Assembly (NCBI GenBank): GCA_021773055.1
Contig: JAJFKV010000007.1
Span: forward strand, 46,962-110,961
Length of the DNA stretch: 64,000 bases
Direction: 5' to 3'
Source of the DNA: Woeseiaceae bacterium
Lineage (GTDB): Bacteria; Pseudomonadota; Gammaproteobacteria; Steroidobacterales; Woeseiaceae
The translations under genes and the position numbers were made by a program. The notes below the pieces were generated by a model. It had not been told where the DNA came from. It searched no databases and saw only the letters and a list, made by a program, of their open reading frames with translations. Numbering within the stretch: the first letter of the stretch is position 1; every line of letters starts with the position of its first letter. Shown here one piece after another: positions 45,128 to 54,868 of the stretch.

Positions 45128-45697
45128 CTATTTCACGCCGCAGCCAGCGTTTTTCAGGCTCGCCGTCAAGCGCTCAAAAACAGACTCGATCTCAAGCTCG
45201 AATACGGGATCCTTGATGTGTTGAAACTCATCAATATTGATCGCCCGGTCGTCCTTTCCGATCATTTCGTCGACCCGTTTGAACAGATCGGTCTCCTCCC
45301 ACTGCATGTGCTCTCTCAGGCGTCGCACATAGTCGCTCGCGTCCTTGACGAAGCTTTCACGGCGGACGGCCGCTCCAGCGATGATCGCCTCAACATCATC
45401 CCGCAACTTACTGCCCAATTCCGCAATCTGGCGGTGATCGGCCGGAACATCCTCGAGATCTGAGGCAAGCTGCGGTCGGTTCCTTATGAGCTCGCCGTAC
45501 ACAAGGTCTTCTTTGGGATGGTGTACCGCATCAGGATAGACCGTCATGTAGCGCATGATCTCATCAATAAGCTCGAAATCCGGGTCCTCGCCGGATCTTG
45601 CGGAGGCGGCCGTTTGCTCGAGTACATCGAGTACCAGCGCCATGTTGCGGTGGTCTTCGCGCAATTCCTCAATAAGCTGTCGCGTATCATGTCCCAT
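45128..45697 (-). CDS. Hemerythrin-like HHE domain protein
   Basis: A 189-residue helical protein. Metal-binding histidines occur in REDHRNMALVLDVLE, YPDAVHHPKEDLVYGE, VPADHRQIAELGSKL and LREHMQWEETDLFKR, matching the hemerythrin HHE diiron site (residues about 15, 57-62, 86, 130-134). Such proteins bind oxygen or sense iron and nitric oxide. It is divergent from the M48 peptidase gene, with a shared 92-base spacer. No partner is evident. Confidence 0.88.
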   Translation of the reverse strand: MGHDTRQLIEELREDHRNMALVLDVLEQTAASARSGEDPDFELIDEIMRYMTVYPDAVHHPKEDLVYGELIRNRPQLASDLEDVPADHRQIAELGSKLRDDVEAIIAGAAVRRESFVKDASDYVRRLREHMQWEETDLFKRVDEMIGKDDRAINIDEFQHIKDPVFELEIESVFERLTASLKNAGCGVK

Positions 45698-45789
45698 AGC
45701 AGCATATTGCAGTACACCAGATTCCTCCGCTATCGGGAAAAGCCCCTATCCCCTGTATAGTTGCTGCTATGAATCCGAGAGGTAGCTCC

Positions 45790-47325
45790 ATGCACAAACG
45801 CTCTTTAGTCCTGACCGTCATATTCGTATTTCTGACCGGTTGTGCGGTGAATCCGGTAACCGGGAAACGCGAGTTCATGGTCGTGAGCTCGGCGCAGGAA
45901 ATCGCAATGGGCAAGCAGAACTATGCGCCCATGCAGCAGTCACAAGGCGGTCCCTACGACGTCGACCCCGCGCTATCGAGTTACGTGCAACGCGTTGGCA
46001 ATCGGGTTGCGGCACAAAGCGGCGTTTCGCTGCCCTATCAGTTCGTCGTCCTGAATAACTCGGTGCCGAACGCGTGGGCATTACCGGGTGGCAAAATCGC
46101 GATCAATCGTGGTTTGCTGACAGAACTGAAGTCAGAAACGGAACTTGCCGCCGTACTTGGCCACGAAGCTGTTCACGCAGCTGCTCGCCACACAGCGCGG
46201 CAAATATCACGTAGTCAAATATTGCAGGTCGGTGTTGCCGCGACGGCAATAGCAAGCAGCGATAGTGACTACGGTAATTTGGTGGCGGGAGGCGCTAACC
46301 TCGCGGCACAGATGAGCTTGTCGAAATACGGCCGCAGCGCGGAATTGGAGTCCGACCTTTACGGCATGCGCTACATGTCGAAAGCGGGTTACGACCCCCA
46401 GGGAGCAGTCGCGTTGCAGGAAACATTTGTTCGTTTAAGTGAAGGACGTCAGTCCGACTGGCTCAGTGGTTTGTTCGCGAGCCATCCACCGTCCCGGGAG
46501 CGTGTGCAGGCCAATATCGCAACTGCTTCCACGTTGCCCCAGGGTGGTGAGCAGGGCGCCGAAGCATTTAAGACTGTAATGCGAATAACGATGAGCACGA
46601 TACCGGCCTACGAGGCATACGATGAAGGTCGGAAAGCGTTGTCGGAAGATAAGATCGACGCAGCGCTCGAGCTGGCGAACACAGCGCTCGGCCTATACAA
46701 CGAGGAAGCGCACTTTCATGCATTGCGTGGCGATGTGCGAATGGCTGCCGATAAATACGACATGGCGGTCACGAACTACGATCGCGCGATCGATCGGCGG
46801 GGCGGTTTTTTCTACTATCATCTGCAACGTGGCGTCGCGAATAAAGAATTGGGTCATACCGACAGCGCTGTAACGGATCTCAATCGCAGTCTGGAATTGC
46901 TGCCGACGGCGCCCGCTCACTTTGCTTTGGGTGGCATCGCGGAGGAGCGTGGCGATCTGCCGGGGGCTATCGGCCACTACAAAGTCGTGGCTAAATCAGG
47001 TGGCGACTATGGTAAAGCGGCGACCGCCGCCCTCGTGAAGCTGGATTTGTCGACCAACCCCGGCTCCTACATCGCAAGAGGTTGTGACGCCGACGGCAGC
47101 GGCAAGCTGGTTGTTTCAGTACGCAACGACACCACAGTTCAGATCAGCGGCGTGCAAATCGCAGTCAGTTACACGGACGCCTCCGGTCGCGCCGTTCAGC
47201 AGCAGCACAGCGTTCGTGGCACATTAGCACCAGGACAAATCGCCAGCATCAACACCGGCATGGGTCCCTATACGCCGGGCAGCAGCTGCCCGGCACAGGT
47301 TGTGGCGGCAGAGATCGCGCCGTAG
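45790..47325 (+). CDS. M48 family metallopeptidase lipoprotein with TPR repeats
   Basis: A 511-residue lipoprotein: the signal ends in LTGC (Cys18), AVNPVTGKREFMVVS follows (the usual start of mature BepA/LoiP-type proteases). The zinc site is GHEAVHAAARH (HExxH near residue 125), with the downstream Glu in ELESDLYGMRYMSKAGYD. TPR-like repeats fill residues about 285-410. The C-terminal 100 residues (DNTTVQISGVQIAVSYTDASG) form a beta-domain. It probably degrades misassembled outer-membrane proteins. ATG 45790 follows GAGAGGTAGC. Confidence 0.93.
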   Translation: MHKRSLVLTVIFVFLTGCAVNPVTGKREFMVVSSAQEIAMGKQNYAPMQQSQGGPYDVDPALSSYVQRVGNRVAAQSGVSLPYQFVVLNNSVPNAWALPGGKIAINRGLLTELKSETELAAVLGHEAVHAAARHTARQISRSQILQVGVAATAIASSDSDYGNLVAGGANLAAQMSLSKYGRSAELESDLYGMRYMSKAGYDPQGAVALQETFVRLSEGRQSDWLSGLFASHPPSRERVQANIATASTLPQGGEQGAEAFKTVMRITMSTIPAYEAYDEGRKALSEDKIDAALELANTALGLYNEEAHFHALRGDVRMAADKYDMAVTNYDRAIDRRGGFFYYHLQRGVANKELGHTDSAVTDLNRSLELLPTAPAHFALGGIAEERGDLPGAIGHYKVVAKSGGDYGKAATAALVKLDLSTNPGSYIARGCDADGSGKLVVSVRNDTTVQISGVQIAVSYTDASGRAVQQQHSVRGTLAPGQIASINTGMGPYTPGSSCPAQVVAAEIAP

Positions 47326-47338
47326 AAGCTCGCCGCTG

Positions 47339-49207
47339 CTACTGCTGCTCGTCGAGCAGCCGTTCCATCTCGTCCATGATCTCATTCATTTTGGATACGA
47401 GTGACTGATAGGGGCCTGGCTGAGCAAGATCAACTCCAGCATTTGCGAGCAGGGTGTAAGGATAGTCTGAGCCACCGGCCCGTAGCAGGTTCTTGTAATT
47501 CTCTACGCCTGCAGCGCCATCCTTGACGATCTTCTCATATAAGGCAGTGCCCGCTGTCTGTGATGTGGCGTACTGAAACACGTACATGTTGTAGTAGAAG
47601 TGCGGTACGAACATCCACTCGTTTTCGTACAGTTCATCGATGACAACGACGCCGTCATCGTGACCGTGATAACGCCGCAGAATCTCGCCGTACATCTCCG
47701 TTATCTTGTCACCCGACAATGCTTCGCCACGCTCGGCCGCTTCGTACAGGGCGAGCTCGAATTCCGCGAACATCGTTTGCCGGAAGAATGTGCCGCGCAA
47801 AGTCTCAAGACCGTGGCCCAGGTAGAAGAGTTTTTCGTCTATGGTCTCCGAGTTCTGCGACATGTAGTCCTGCAGGATCAACTCGAGTGACGTCGAAGGA
47901 ATCTCGGCGATAAACGTCGCGTACCCGGCGGTTTCGAACGGTTGCCTTTGTTTGGAGTACAGCGTGTGCATCGCGTGACCCCACTCATGGGCAAATGTTG
48001 ACAGTGAATCGTAGTCATCATTGTGATTCAGCAACAGGTACGGATGAACGTCGTAGGCGAATCCGGACATATACGCACCGGAGCGTTTGCCGCGTTGCGG
48101 ATATACATGCATCCAGCGATCATCCATCGCTTCGGCCTGCATGCCCACCCAGTCATCACCAAGAATTTGCATCGCCTCAAGCGTGATCTTCTTGCTGTCT
48201 TCGAGATTGAACTCGCGATCAAGTGACACGAGAGGCGGGTAAATATCGTAATAATGCAGTTGCTCTACGCCCAGCATGCGCGCGCGCAGTTTGAAATAGC
48301 GATGCAGCGTTGGCAGCGCCTTGTTTACTTCTGCAACAAGCGTGCGGTAAACGGCCGGTGGCAAATTGTCCTGGAACAGCTCTCGATCCAGCACGCTGTC
48401 GTAATTTCTGGCCTTCGCCAGCGCAACCTGAGTCTGCAGGTGTGAATTCATCACCATGCCAACAGAATTCCTGTACTCGGACCACTTGCTCCAAAACGTA
48501 TCGAACGCCAGTTTGCGGTCGTCGCGGCTTTCGCTGTTTCGTGCGCGACCGTATCCTTGTGAGTCGAGGACGATCTCGTCGCCGTTTGCCAGCGTAATCG
48601 TTGGCCATGGGATATCGGAGTTCGCGATCAGGCTGTAGATCTCACTTGGTGAACCGAAGGATTGCGAGAAATAAGATAGCGTCTGCTCGGTCTCCGGGCT
48701 GAGTGTGTGCGCGGCATTGCGCAGGCTATCGTCCAGATCATGCGCAAACGGCGCGAGTCTTTCATCTTCCTTTATATAGGCCTCGATAACCTCACGACCA
48801 ACACCAATTAGTTCCGGTTGAATCCAGGCAGTTACTTCGCCAAACCGAGCGAACATGATCTGTGCGAGTTGGGCACGCTCCTGACCGGTGGAGTCGCGCA
48901 GGTCTTCATCACCTTGAAGGGACGCGTAAACGTATACACGGCCCGCTTGCTTCAAAGTGTCGGATACCAGTCTTTGCGTTTCGTACAATGAGTCAGCACT
49001 TTCGCCAAGCGTGCCACGACGAGCGTCAATTTCATCGAAGCCAGCGAGAACATCTTCGCGGGCCTTGTTCCAGGCATCTTCGGTCGGAAACAAATCGGCC
49101 AGATTCCAGGTTGCCTGCGGGTCGCTACCAGCATCGTCCTGGGCAAGAGTGGGCTGGCTAAGGCACACGAGAAACGCTACTGAAAGCGTCAGCATAGATT
49201 TGAGCAT
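47339..49207 (-). CDS. Exported oligoendopeptidase F (M3 family)
   Basis: A 622-residue peptidase. The N-terminal MLKSMLTLSVAFLVCLSQPTLAQ is a signal peptide, so the enzyme is periplasmic, whereas most PepF are cytosolic. The catalytic zinc site FAHEWGHAMHTLYS (HExxH) lies near residue 410, followed by TAGYATFIAEIPSTSLE, which supplies the third ligand. The protein cleaves short peptides. ATG 49207 has TTAGGGGAA upstream; the longer frame to 49255 has no ribosome site. Its 3' end is 13 bases from the convergent M48 gene. Confidence 0.93.
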   Translation of the reverse strand: MLKSMLTLSVAFLVCLSQPTLAQDDAGSDPQATWNLADLFPTEDAWNKAREDVLAGFDEIDARRGTLGESADSLYETQRLVSDTLKQAGRVYVYASLQGDEDLRDSTGQERAQLAQIMFARFGEVTAWIQPELIGVGREVIEAYIKEDERLAPFAHDLDDSLRNAAHTLSPETEQTLSYFSQSFGSPSEIYSLIANSDIPWPTITLANGDEIVLDSQGYGRARNSESRDDRKLAFDTFWSKWSEYRNSVGMVMNSHLQTQVALAKARNYDSVLDRELFQDNLPPAVYRTLVAEVNKALPTLHRYFKLRARMLGVEQLHYYDIYPPLVSLDREFNLEDSKKITLEAMQILGDDWVGMQAEAMDDRWMHVYPQRGKRSGAYMSGFAYDVHPYLLLNHNDDYDSLSTFAHEWGHAMHTLYSKQRQPFETAGYATFIAEIPSTSLELILQDYMSQNSETIDEKLFYLGHGLETLRGTFFRQTMFAEFELALYEAAERGEALSGDKITEMYGEILRRYHGHDDGVVVIDELYENEWMFVPHFYYNMYVFQYATSQTAGTALYEKIVKDGAAGVENYKNLLRAGGSDYPYTLLANAGVDLAQPGPYQSLVSKMNEIMDEMERLLDEQQ

Positions 49208-49273
49208 GAAAATTCCCCTAAGAATTTGTCCTCTGTTAGACCGCAAAATGGCCACCAGTTCAGTGGATTTTAC

Positions 49274-49290
49274 GCGGCAGAGGCTGCCGC
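49274..49290. promoter_or_regulatory. Inverted repeat GCGGCAG-AGG-CTGCCGC
   Basis: A perfect 7-base inverted repeat with a 3-base loop in the 134-base divergent spacer between pepF and the PDZ gene. It could bind a regulator or form a hairpin in the pepF leader. Not followed by a T run in either direction. Confidence 0.35.
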
Positions 49291-49294
49291 TGTC

Positions 49295-49303
49295 TGCGAT
49301 AAT
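49295..49303 (+). promoter_or_regulatory. Possible extended -10 promoter of the PDZ gene
   Basis: TGCGATAAT has the extended -10 shape (TGnnATAAT-like) and lies about 40 bases before the PDZ start codon. There is no clear -35, which extended -10 promoters tolerate. Confidence 0.3.
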
Positions 49304-49341
49304 TCACGATTGACAGTCGAAAATATTCCGGGGGCCTCAGC

Positions 49342-50196
49342 ATGCCAAGACTCACTATCGTATTGATCGTCAGCCTGCTGCTCGGAGTCGCCGTAGGTGC
49401 GTGGTTCGTAGCCGACGAATCGTCCGGGTCAGTCAAATCATCGGTCGCCGTCAATGAGACCGCAATACTGACCGATCGTATTGATAGCCTCGAACGCCTA
49501 CTGGAAGAAGAGCGCAACGCCCGAGAGGTTCTTGAGGAGCAGTTGCTGGCAATTTTTGATCAGATTGAAGGTTTTGGTGTGCAAACCGATTCCTCACGCC
49601 CGGGGCGGGCGGTCGATGATGCCGTTGTCAAAGACAGACCAAGCGCAGGCCGTAACCGGCAACGGGACATGGTCGAGAGGGCGCGAAACGTTCAGAAGCG
49701 CCGTGTCACCCAGCTGGTCGAGAGCGGGTTTTCTGAGGACGAGGCATTGCACCTCCTTAAGCTGGAGTCCGACGCTGCTTTTGAGGTGATGCAGACCGTT
49801 TATGAAGCGCAGCGAAAAGGTGAGACAATCAATTTCGTCACGCATTCTCTCGATGCCCAGTCTTTATTGCGCACGAAGGTCGGTGACGCGGAATATGAAC
49901 GCTTCTTAATAGCACAGGGACAACGCACTAACGTGCAAATTTCGAACATTCTTGACAACTCACCGGGCAGCAAAGCCGGTTTACGGCCGGGCGATGAAAT
50001 CGTCAGTTACAATGGTGAGCGAACATTTTCGATGAGTGGTCTTCGTAAACTGACCATGGGTGGTGAACCCGGGGAGGCCGCCATTATCGAGATAGACCGT
50101 GATGGTGTACGTATGCAAATGAGTATTCCGCGCGGGCTGATCGGTATGAATGGCACCGGAGCAACCGTGCGCGGCATGAATTGGTGGGGAGGCTAG
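49342..50196 (+). CDS. PDZ-domain membrane protein
   Basis: A 284-residue protein with an N-terminal transmembrane anchor (LTIVLIVSLLLGVAVGAWFVA), a coiled coil at about 40-75 (LTDRIDSLERLLEEERNAREVLEEQLLAIF), a charged middle, and a PDZ domain at about 190-275 (VQISNILDNSPGSKAGLRPGDEIVSYNGERTF). There is no protease motif, so it probably scaffolds or tethers substrates in the periplasm. The start uses GGGGGCCTC upstream. It leads a group with pssA (3-base gap) and a zinc protease. Confidence 0.82.
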   Translation: MPRLTIVLIVSLLLGVAVGAWFVADESSGSVKSSVAVNETAILTDRIDSLERLLEEERNAREVLEEQLLAIFDQIEGFGVQTDSSRPGRAVDDAVVKDRPSAGRNRQRDMVERARNVQKRRVTQLVESGFSEDEALHLLKLESDAAFEVMQTVYEAQRKGETINFVTHSLDAQSLLRTKVGDAEYERFLIAQGQRTNVQISNILDNSPGSKAGLRPGDEIVSYNGERTFSMSGLRKLTMGGEPGEAAIIEIDRDGVRMQMSIPRGLIGMNGTGATVRGMNWWGG

Positions 50197-50199
50197 TCT

Positions 50200-50928
50200 T
50201 TGAGCATTTTGCGTTACACAATTCCGAATAGTTTTACGGCTCTGAGTCTGTTGCTCGGGGTTGCATCAATTGTTACTACACAACTGGGCGATCTCGAACT
50301 CGCGGCATGGATCATCGTTTGGTGTGGGCTGCTCGATGTGCTGGACGGTGTCTCGGCTCGCTTGCTCAAAGCGACCTCGAACTTCGGTGCTGAATTCGAT
50401 TCCATGGCCGACCTGGTGTCGTTCGGTGTTGCGCCGGCGGTCCTGGTATTGAATGCCGGGCTGCAGATTGGCGGCATCGAATACGACACCGGCCCGTTCT
50501 GGATACTCCTGGTGGCAGTCGCTGTTTTCGTTTTGGCTGGTGCGATGCGTCTCGCACGTTTCAACCTGACGTCGGAAGAAACAACCAAAGGCTGGTTTGC
50601 GGGCGTACCGATCACTGCGGCCGGTGGCGGTCTGATCTCATCGCTCGTACTGGTGCTGATACATTACGAAGAAATCGCTGCGTCGTTGCCGCTACACCTT
50701 TATTTTCCGGTCCTGATGTTCGTGCTGGCGCTGCTGATGATTTCCAGAATCCGATTCCCGAAAGCGACACGTCGTGACAGCAATTTCATAAATGTCTTCC
50801 AGGTTATCGCGATTTCGGGTATCTACTACTGCGGCATCACACGGTCCTTTCCGGAGTATCTCCTGGGCATGGGTTTGTTCCTGATGATCGCGGGGATAAT
50901 TGCAGGCCGAATAACAAACCGTCATTAG
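50200..50928 (+). CDS. pssA: CDP-diacylglycerol-serine O-phosphatidyltransferase
   Basis: A 242-residue integral membrane enzyme of the CDP-alcohol phosphatidyltransferase family. The catalytic motif D-G-x2-A-R-x8-G-x3-D-x3-D is complete at about residues 49-70 (LDGVSARLLKATSNFGAEFD then SMAD). The opening YTIPNSFTALSLLLGVASIV and about eight helices match bacterial PssA. It makes phosphatidylserine, the precursor of phosphatidylethanolamine. The start is TTG 50200, with GGGGAGG 7 bases upstream; the preceding stop is 3 bases before it. A phosphatidylcholine synthase alternative is less likely. Confidence 0.85.
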   Translation: MSILRYTIPNSFTALSLLLGVASIVTTQLGDLELAAWIIVWCGLLDVLDGVSARLLKATSNFGAEFDSMADLVSFGVAPAVLVLNAGLQIGGIEYDTGPFWILLVAVAVFVLAGAMRLARFNLTSEETTKGWFAGVPITAAGGGLISSLVLVLIHYEEIAASLPLHLYFPVLMFVLALLMISRIRFPKATRRDSNFINVFQVIAISGIYYCGITRSFPEYLLGMGLFLMIAGIIAGRITNRH

Positions 50929-50945
50929 TTCTTAAGGGGCAGCGC

Positions 50946-53369
50946 ATGCAGAGTCGGGCATTTCTGGCGACCCTGGTCGTCAGCGTATATCTAAACGTCG
51001 CCCAGGCGTCAGATGATCTGGATCTCAGTTCGTTCGACAGGCTGGAGGGCTTTGTCGACCTCTACTGGGACGCAGATACTGGTCGCGTATTGATTGAGGT
51101 TGAAGATTTCGACGAGCCTTTCATCTATCAGTCATCATTGTCCAGAGGCGTGGGCTCCAACGACCTCGGCCTGGATCGCGGTCAGCTTGGAAGTACCCGA
51201 ATAGTGCGGTTTGTGCGCAGCGGCCCCAAGGTCTTGCTGGTCGAGGACAACCTCGCATTTCGGGCCTTGAGCGATAACGCAGATGAAAAACAGGCGATTA
51301 CAGAAAGTTTTGCTCGCTCCGTGGTTTGGGGATTTGAGGATATCGATCCGTCCGGTGCGAGAATTGTAGTCGACGCGACGGACTTTATCGTCCGTGACAC
51401 GCACGGAGTATCGGCGAGACTGGCTTTAACGACCGAGGGTAGCTACTCGGTAGATCAATCTCGGTCGGCGGTCTATCTGCCGCGCACAAAAGGATTTCCC
51501 GACAACACCGAAGCAGAGGCGATCGTCACGTTCGTCGGTCAGCCAACCGGTCCGTATTTGTCGACTGTGGTTCCCGATGCGACGTCTGTCACGGTGCATA
51601 TCCACCATTCTTTCATTCGCTTGCCGGACGATGATTACGAACCGATTGTTTACGATCCACGCAGTGGTGTGATCGGTTTGAGCTACGATAGTAGTGGGTA
51701 CGCTGATTATGCGACGGCCATTGGCGAGAACATGAGGGTCAATCTGGGTCGTCGCCACCGCCTCAGCAAGAAGGACCCGGGTGCAGAACTCAGTGAGGCC
51801 GTTGAACCCATTGTTTATTACCTGGATCGCGGCGCACCGGAGCCGGTACGTAGCGCGTTGCTCGAGGGCGCGCGCTGGTGGGATCAGGCATTTGCGGCGG
51901 CCGGTTACAAGAGCGCATTTCAGGTCAAAATGCTACCTGAAGACGCGGACCCGATGGATGTTCGCTACAACGTTATTCAATGGGTGCACCGCTCGACCCG
52001 TGGCTGGTCCTACGGAGCTTCGGTACTGGACCCTCGAACGGGCGAGATCCTGAAGGGTCATGTTTCACTTGGTTCGCTGCGCGTACGGCAGGACTACCTT
52101 ATCGCCGAGGGTCTGCTCGCTCCCTACGCGGACGAAGCTGTGCCCGCCGATATGCTTGAGATGTCGCTGGCACGCATTCGCCAGCTCTCGGCACACGAGG
52201 TTGGGCACACTCTCGGCTTTGAACACAATTTTGCTGCGAGCACACAAGACAGGGCGTCGGTGATGGACTATCCCGTACCGCTCGTCAGGATCAGGGAAGA
52301 CAAGACGCTCGACTTGAGCGAGGCGTACGACGACAAGATCGGCGCCTGGGACAAACGCACGGTGCTGTATACCTACCAGGATTTCCCGGACACCGAAGAT
52401 AGTGATGCGGCGCGGGCGAAAATACTGAATGAGACAATCGCCGCGGGCTACAAGTACGTTGCAGACAACGACTCGCGCTCTGCCGCAAGCGCTCACCCGG
52501 ATGGCAATCTTTGGGATAACGGCGAGGACGCCGTTGCCGAACTCGAGCACTTGCTGCGCGTGCGAGAAATCGCGCTCAAGAATTTTTCAGAGCGAATTGT
52601 TCGGACTGGCAGACCACTGGCTGCTATTGAAGAAGCACTCGTCCCGATCTACCTGTTGCATCGCTTTCAGATTGAGGCGGCAGGAAAGCTGATTGGTGGA
52701 CAGTACTTTAATTACAATTTGCGCGGCGACGGCCAGCCGCTGCAAGAACCGGTGGCCGCGAAGCGTCAGAGGCAAGCCATCGATGCATTGATAGCAACAC
52801 TCGATCCGCAGTTGCTCACGCTGCCGGATACGTTGGTGACCCTGATTTCACCTCGGCCACCCAACAATCCGAAGTCCCGAGAGACTTTTAGCGGAGCGAC
52901 CGGCATCGTTTTTGATGCGAAGTCGCCGGCGGCAAGCTCGGTTGCGATGACGCTGGCGGTATTGCTTGAGCCATCTCGAGCCGCACGTCTTGCACAGTCG
53001 GATGCGCCCGGTTTGCCAGCATTAACCAGCGCACTTCTGGACGGGAGCTGGCATAAAAAAATGCCCCGCGGCATGACAGGCGCGATTCAACGCCAGACGA
53101 ATATGCAGGTGCTGTACGCGTTGCTGAAGCTTGCGTTCAACACTGCGGCGGATGGCGAAGTACGCGCGATCTCACTGGCTGCGATCAATGACCTCGATCG
53201 CTGGCTCGCGCGGCAGTCGAATAAGGGCGCGGTCCTTAACGCTCACTATGAATTCGCCCGCTTCGAAATAAACAGACTGCGGAATGACCCCTCACAGCTG
53301 GAGTTTGTGGCTCCCGTTGTTGTTCCGCCAGGTTCGCCGATTGGTTCATACCAGTCTGGCACCCATTAG
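50946..53369 (+). CDS. Secreted zinc-dependent metalloprotease
   Basis: An 807-residue exported protein. The signal peptide ends near VAQA. The catalytic zinc site is HEVGHTLGFEH at about residues 417-427 (HExxHxxGxxH, as in metzincin families), followed by the Met-turn-like SVMDYPVPLV. The N-terminal 250 residues and the C-terminal 300 residues are long uncharacterised domains of the DUF5117/DUF4953 type. It should be active outside the inner membrane. AAGGGGC precedes the ATG. It starts 17 bases after pssA and the symporter follows after 10 bases. Confidence 0.85.
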   Translation: MQSRAFLATLVVSVYLNVAQASDDLDLSSFDRLEGFVDLYWDADTGRVLIEVEDFDEPFIYQSSLSRGVGSNDLGLDRGQLGSTRIVRFVRSGPKVLLVEDNLAFRALSDNADEKQAITESFARSVVWGFEDIDPSGARIVVDATDFIVRDTHGVSARLALTTEGSYSVDQSRSAVYLPRTKGFPDNTEAEAIVTFVGQPTGPYLSTVVPDATSVTVHIHHSFIRLPDDDYEPIVYDPRSGVIGLSYDSSGYADYATAIGENMRVNLGRRHRLSKKDPGAELSEAVEPIVYYLDRGAPEPVRSALLEGARWWDQAFAAAGYKSAFQVKMLPEDADPMDVRYNVIQWVHRSTRGWSYGASVLDPRTGEILKGHVSLGSLRVRQDYLIAEGLLAPYADEAVPADMLEMSLARIRQLSAHEVGHTLGFEHNFAASTQDRASVMDYPVPLVRIREDKTLDLSEAYDDKIGAWDKRTVLYTYQDFPDTEDSDAARAKILNETIAAGYKYVADNDSRSAASAHPDGNLWDNGEDAVAELEHLLRVREIALKNFSERIVRTGRPLAAIEEALVPIYLLHRFQIEAAGKLIGGQYFNYNLRGDGQPLQEPVAAKRQRQAIDALIATLDPQLLTLPDTLVTLISPRPPNNPKSRETFSGATGIVFDAKSPAASSVAMTLAVLLEPSRAARLAQSDAPGLPALTSALLDGSWHKKMPRGMTGAIQRQTNMQVLYALLKLAFNTAADGEVRAISLAAINDLDRWLARQSNKGAVLNAHYEFARFEINRLRNDPSQLEFVAPVVVPPGSPIGSYQSGTH

Positions 53370-53379
53370 AGGCAAGCAC

Positions 53380-54801
53380 ATGTCAACGACCGTCATTGTA
53401 CTGATCATCTATCTCGGAATTCTGGCCGCATTAGCAGTCTGGAGTCGCCGCGAAACGCACACTCTGTCGGGGTATTACCTCGCAGGCAAGAAATTGCCGT
53501 ACTGGGTGGTGGCATTTAGCACCAATGCAACCGGGGAGAGTGGTTGGTTGCTGCTCGGGCTGTCCGGCATGGGCTATGCGGTCGGCATGCAGGCCTATTG
53601 GGTAGTCGCCGGAGAGATTATGGGTATTGCCGCATCCTGGTGGATTATCGCGCGGCGTCTGAAAAAATTCGGGGATGAGACGAATGCCATTACGGTTCCC
53701 GATGTGCTGGTCGCCAAGTTTGAAGACAAGTGGAACCTGATTCGTGCTATCGCGGTCGTCATTATCCTTGTCATGGTCACGGCCTACGTCACGGCGCAAA
53801 TGGTCGCAACCGGCAAGGCCTTTAGCAGTTTCTTGGGGATGGAATACGCGACCGGGGTAATCGTTGGCTCGATATTTATCATCGGCTATACCTTTGTCGG
53901 CGGATACAAGGCGGTGTCCTACACGGACGTTGTGCAGGGCGTGCTTATGCTGGTCGGGCTGATCGCCGTGCCCGCAGCCGCAATTATTGCGTCAGGCGGC
54001 TGGGGCGAGGTGCAGAGTAATCTGGCTGCACAGGACCCGTCTCTGGTGGACCCGTTCGCCGTTACCAGCGGCGGCAGGCCCGTGTTGATCGCAATAGCAA
54101 GTTTCCTCGCCATCGGTTTGCCTTTCCTGGGCGTGCCACAGCTTCTCATTCGCTACATGTCGGCCAAAGACGATAAGGAAATCAGGAAAGCACGCGTCGT
54201 ATCACTGTCAGTGCTGCTGGTTTTCACGGCCGGTGCTGTAACCGCTGGTGTTGCCGGCCGGGCATTGTTCCCGGGTCTTGAGGATTCGGAGACGATCTTC
54301 CCGGTGCTGTCGAACAACCTGTTCCCCGAGGTCATCGCTGGCATGCTGTTGGTCGTGGTTCTGTCGGCGATCATGTCGACGGTTGATTCGTTGCTACTTC
54401 TGGCGTCCTCATCGGTGGTTCGTGATACCTACCAAAAGATAGTGGGCACGACCAAGAGTGAAGAGTCACTGTCGAACTACGGCAAGTTCGTCACTGTCAT
54501 TATTGGTGCGATAGCCGTCGTTCTGGGAATTCAGGAGCCGCGAGTGATTTTCGACTTCGTGCTGGCCTCATGGTCGGGGCTGGGATCTGCCTTTGGCCCG
54601 GTTATGGTTGGTATCCTCTATTATCGGCGCATCACCTGGGAGGGTGTCGTTGCCGGTATGCTCGGTGGTTTTGCGGCCAGCGTTATCTGGCTAACCTGGT
54701 TCAAGGTGGACTACTACGGCTTGTACGAGGCCATACCGGGATTCTTCGTCGGTTTCGTACTGACCTATGGCGTCAGCTGGCTCACCAGTAAAAAAGACTG
54801 A
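53380..54801 (+). CDS. Sodium/solute symporter (SSS family, PutP-like)
   Basis: A 473-residue carrier with about thirteen helices. Family signatures are the start YLGILAALAVWSRRETHTLSGYYLAGKKLPYWVVAFS, ATGESGWLLLGLSGMGYAVG, and the conserved GGYKAVSYTDVVQGVLMLVGL; SAIMSTVDSLLLLASSSV is the later sodium-site segment. Proline, pantothenate and other organic solutes are family substrates; the PutP-like motifs make proline or a related amino acid likely. ATG 53380 has TTAGAGG upstream; the longer frame lies inside the protease gene. It may take up peptide-derived amino acids released by the protease. Confidence 0.9.
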   Translation: MSTTVIVLIIYLGILAALAVWSRRETHTLSGYYLAGKKLPYWVVAFSTNATGESGWLLLGLSGMGYAVGMQAYWVVAGEIMGIAASWWIIARRLKKFGDETNAITVPDVLVAKFEDKWNLIRAIAVVIILVMVTAYVTAQMVATGKAFSSFLGMEYATGVIVGSIFIIGYTFVGGYKAVSYTDVVQGVLMLVGLIAVPAAAIIASGGWGEVQSNLAAQDPSLVDPFAVTSGGRPVLIAIASFLAIGLPFLGVPQLLIRYMSAKDDKEIRKARVVSLSVLLVFTAGAVTAGVAGRALFPGLEDSETIFPVLSNNLFPEVIAGMLLVVVLSAIMSTVDSLLLLASSSVVRDTYQKIVGTTKSEESLSNYGKFVTVIIGAIAVVLGIQEPRVIFDFVLASWSGLGSAFGPVMVGILYYRRITWEGVVAGMLGGFAASVIWLTWFKVDYYGLYEAIPGFFVGFVLTYGVSWLTSKKD

Positions 54802-54868
54802 TCATTTGTAACCAAATCGAATTCCGCGCCCTATAAGTCAGTATTAAACAAACTTTTGAGGGTTAACG

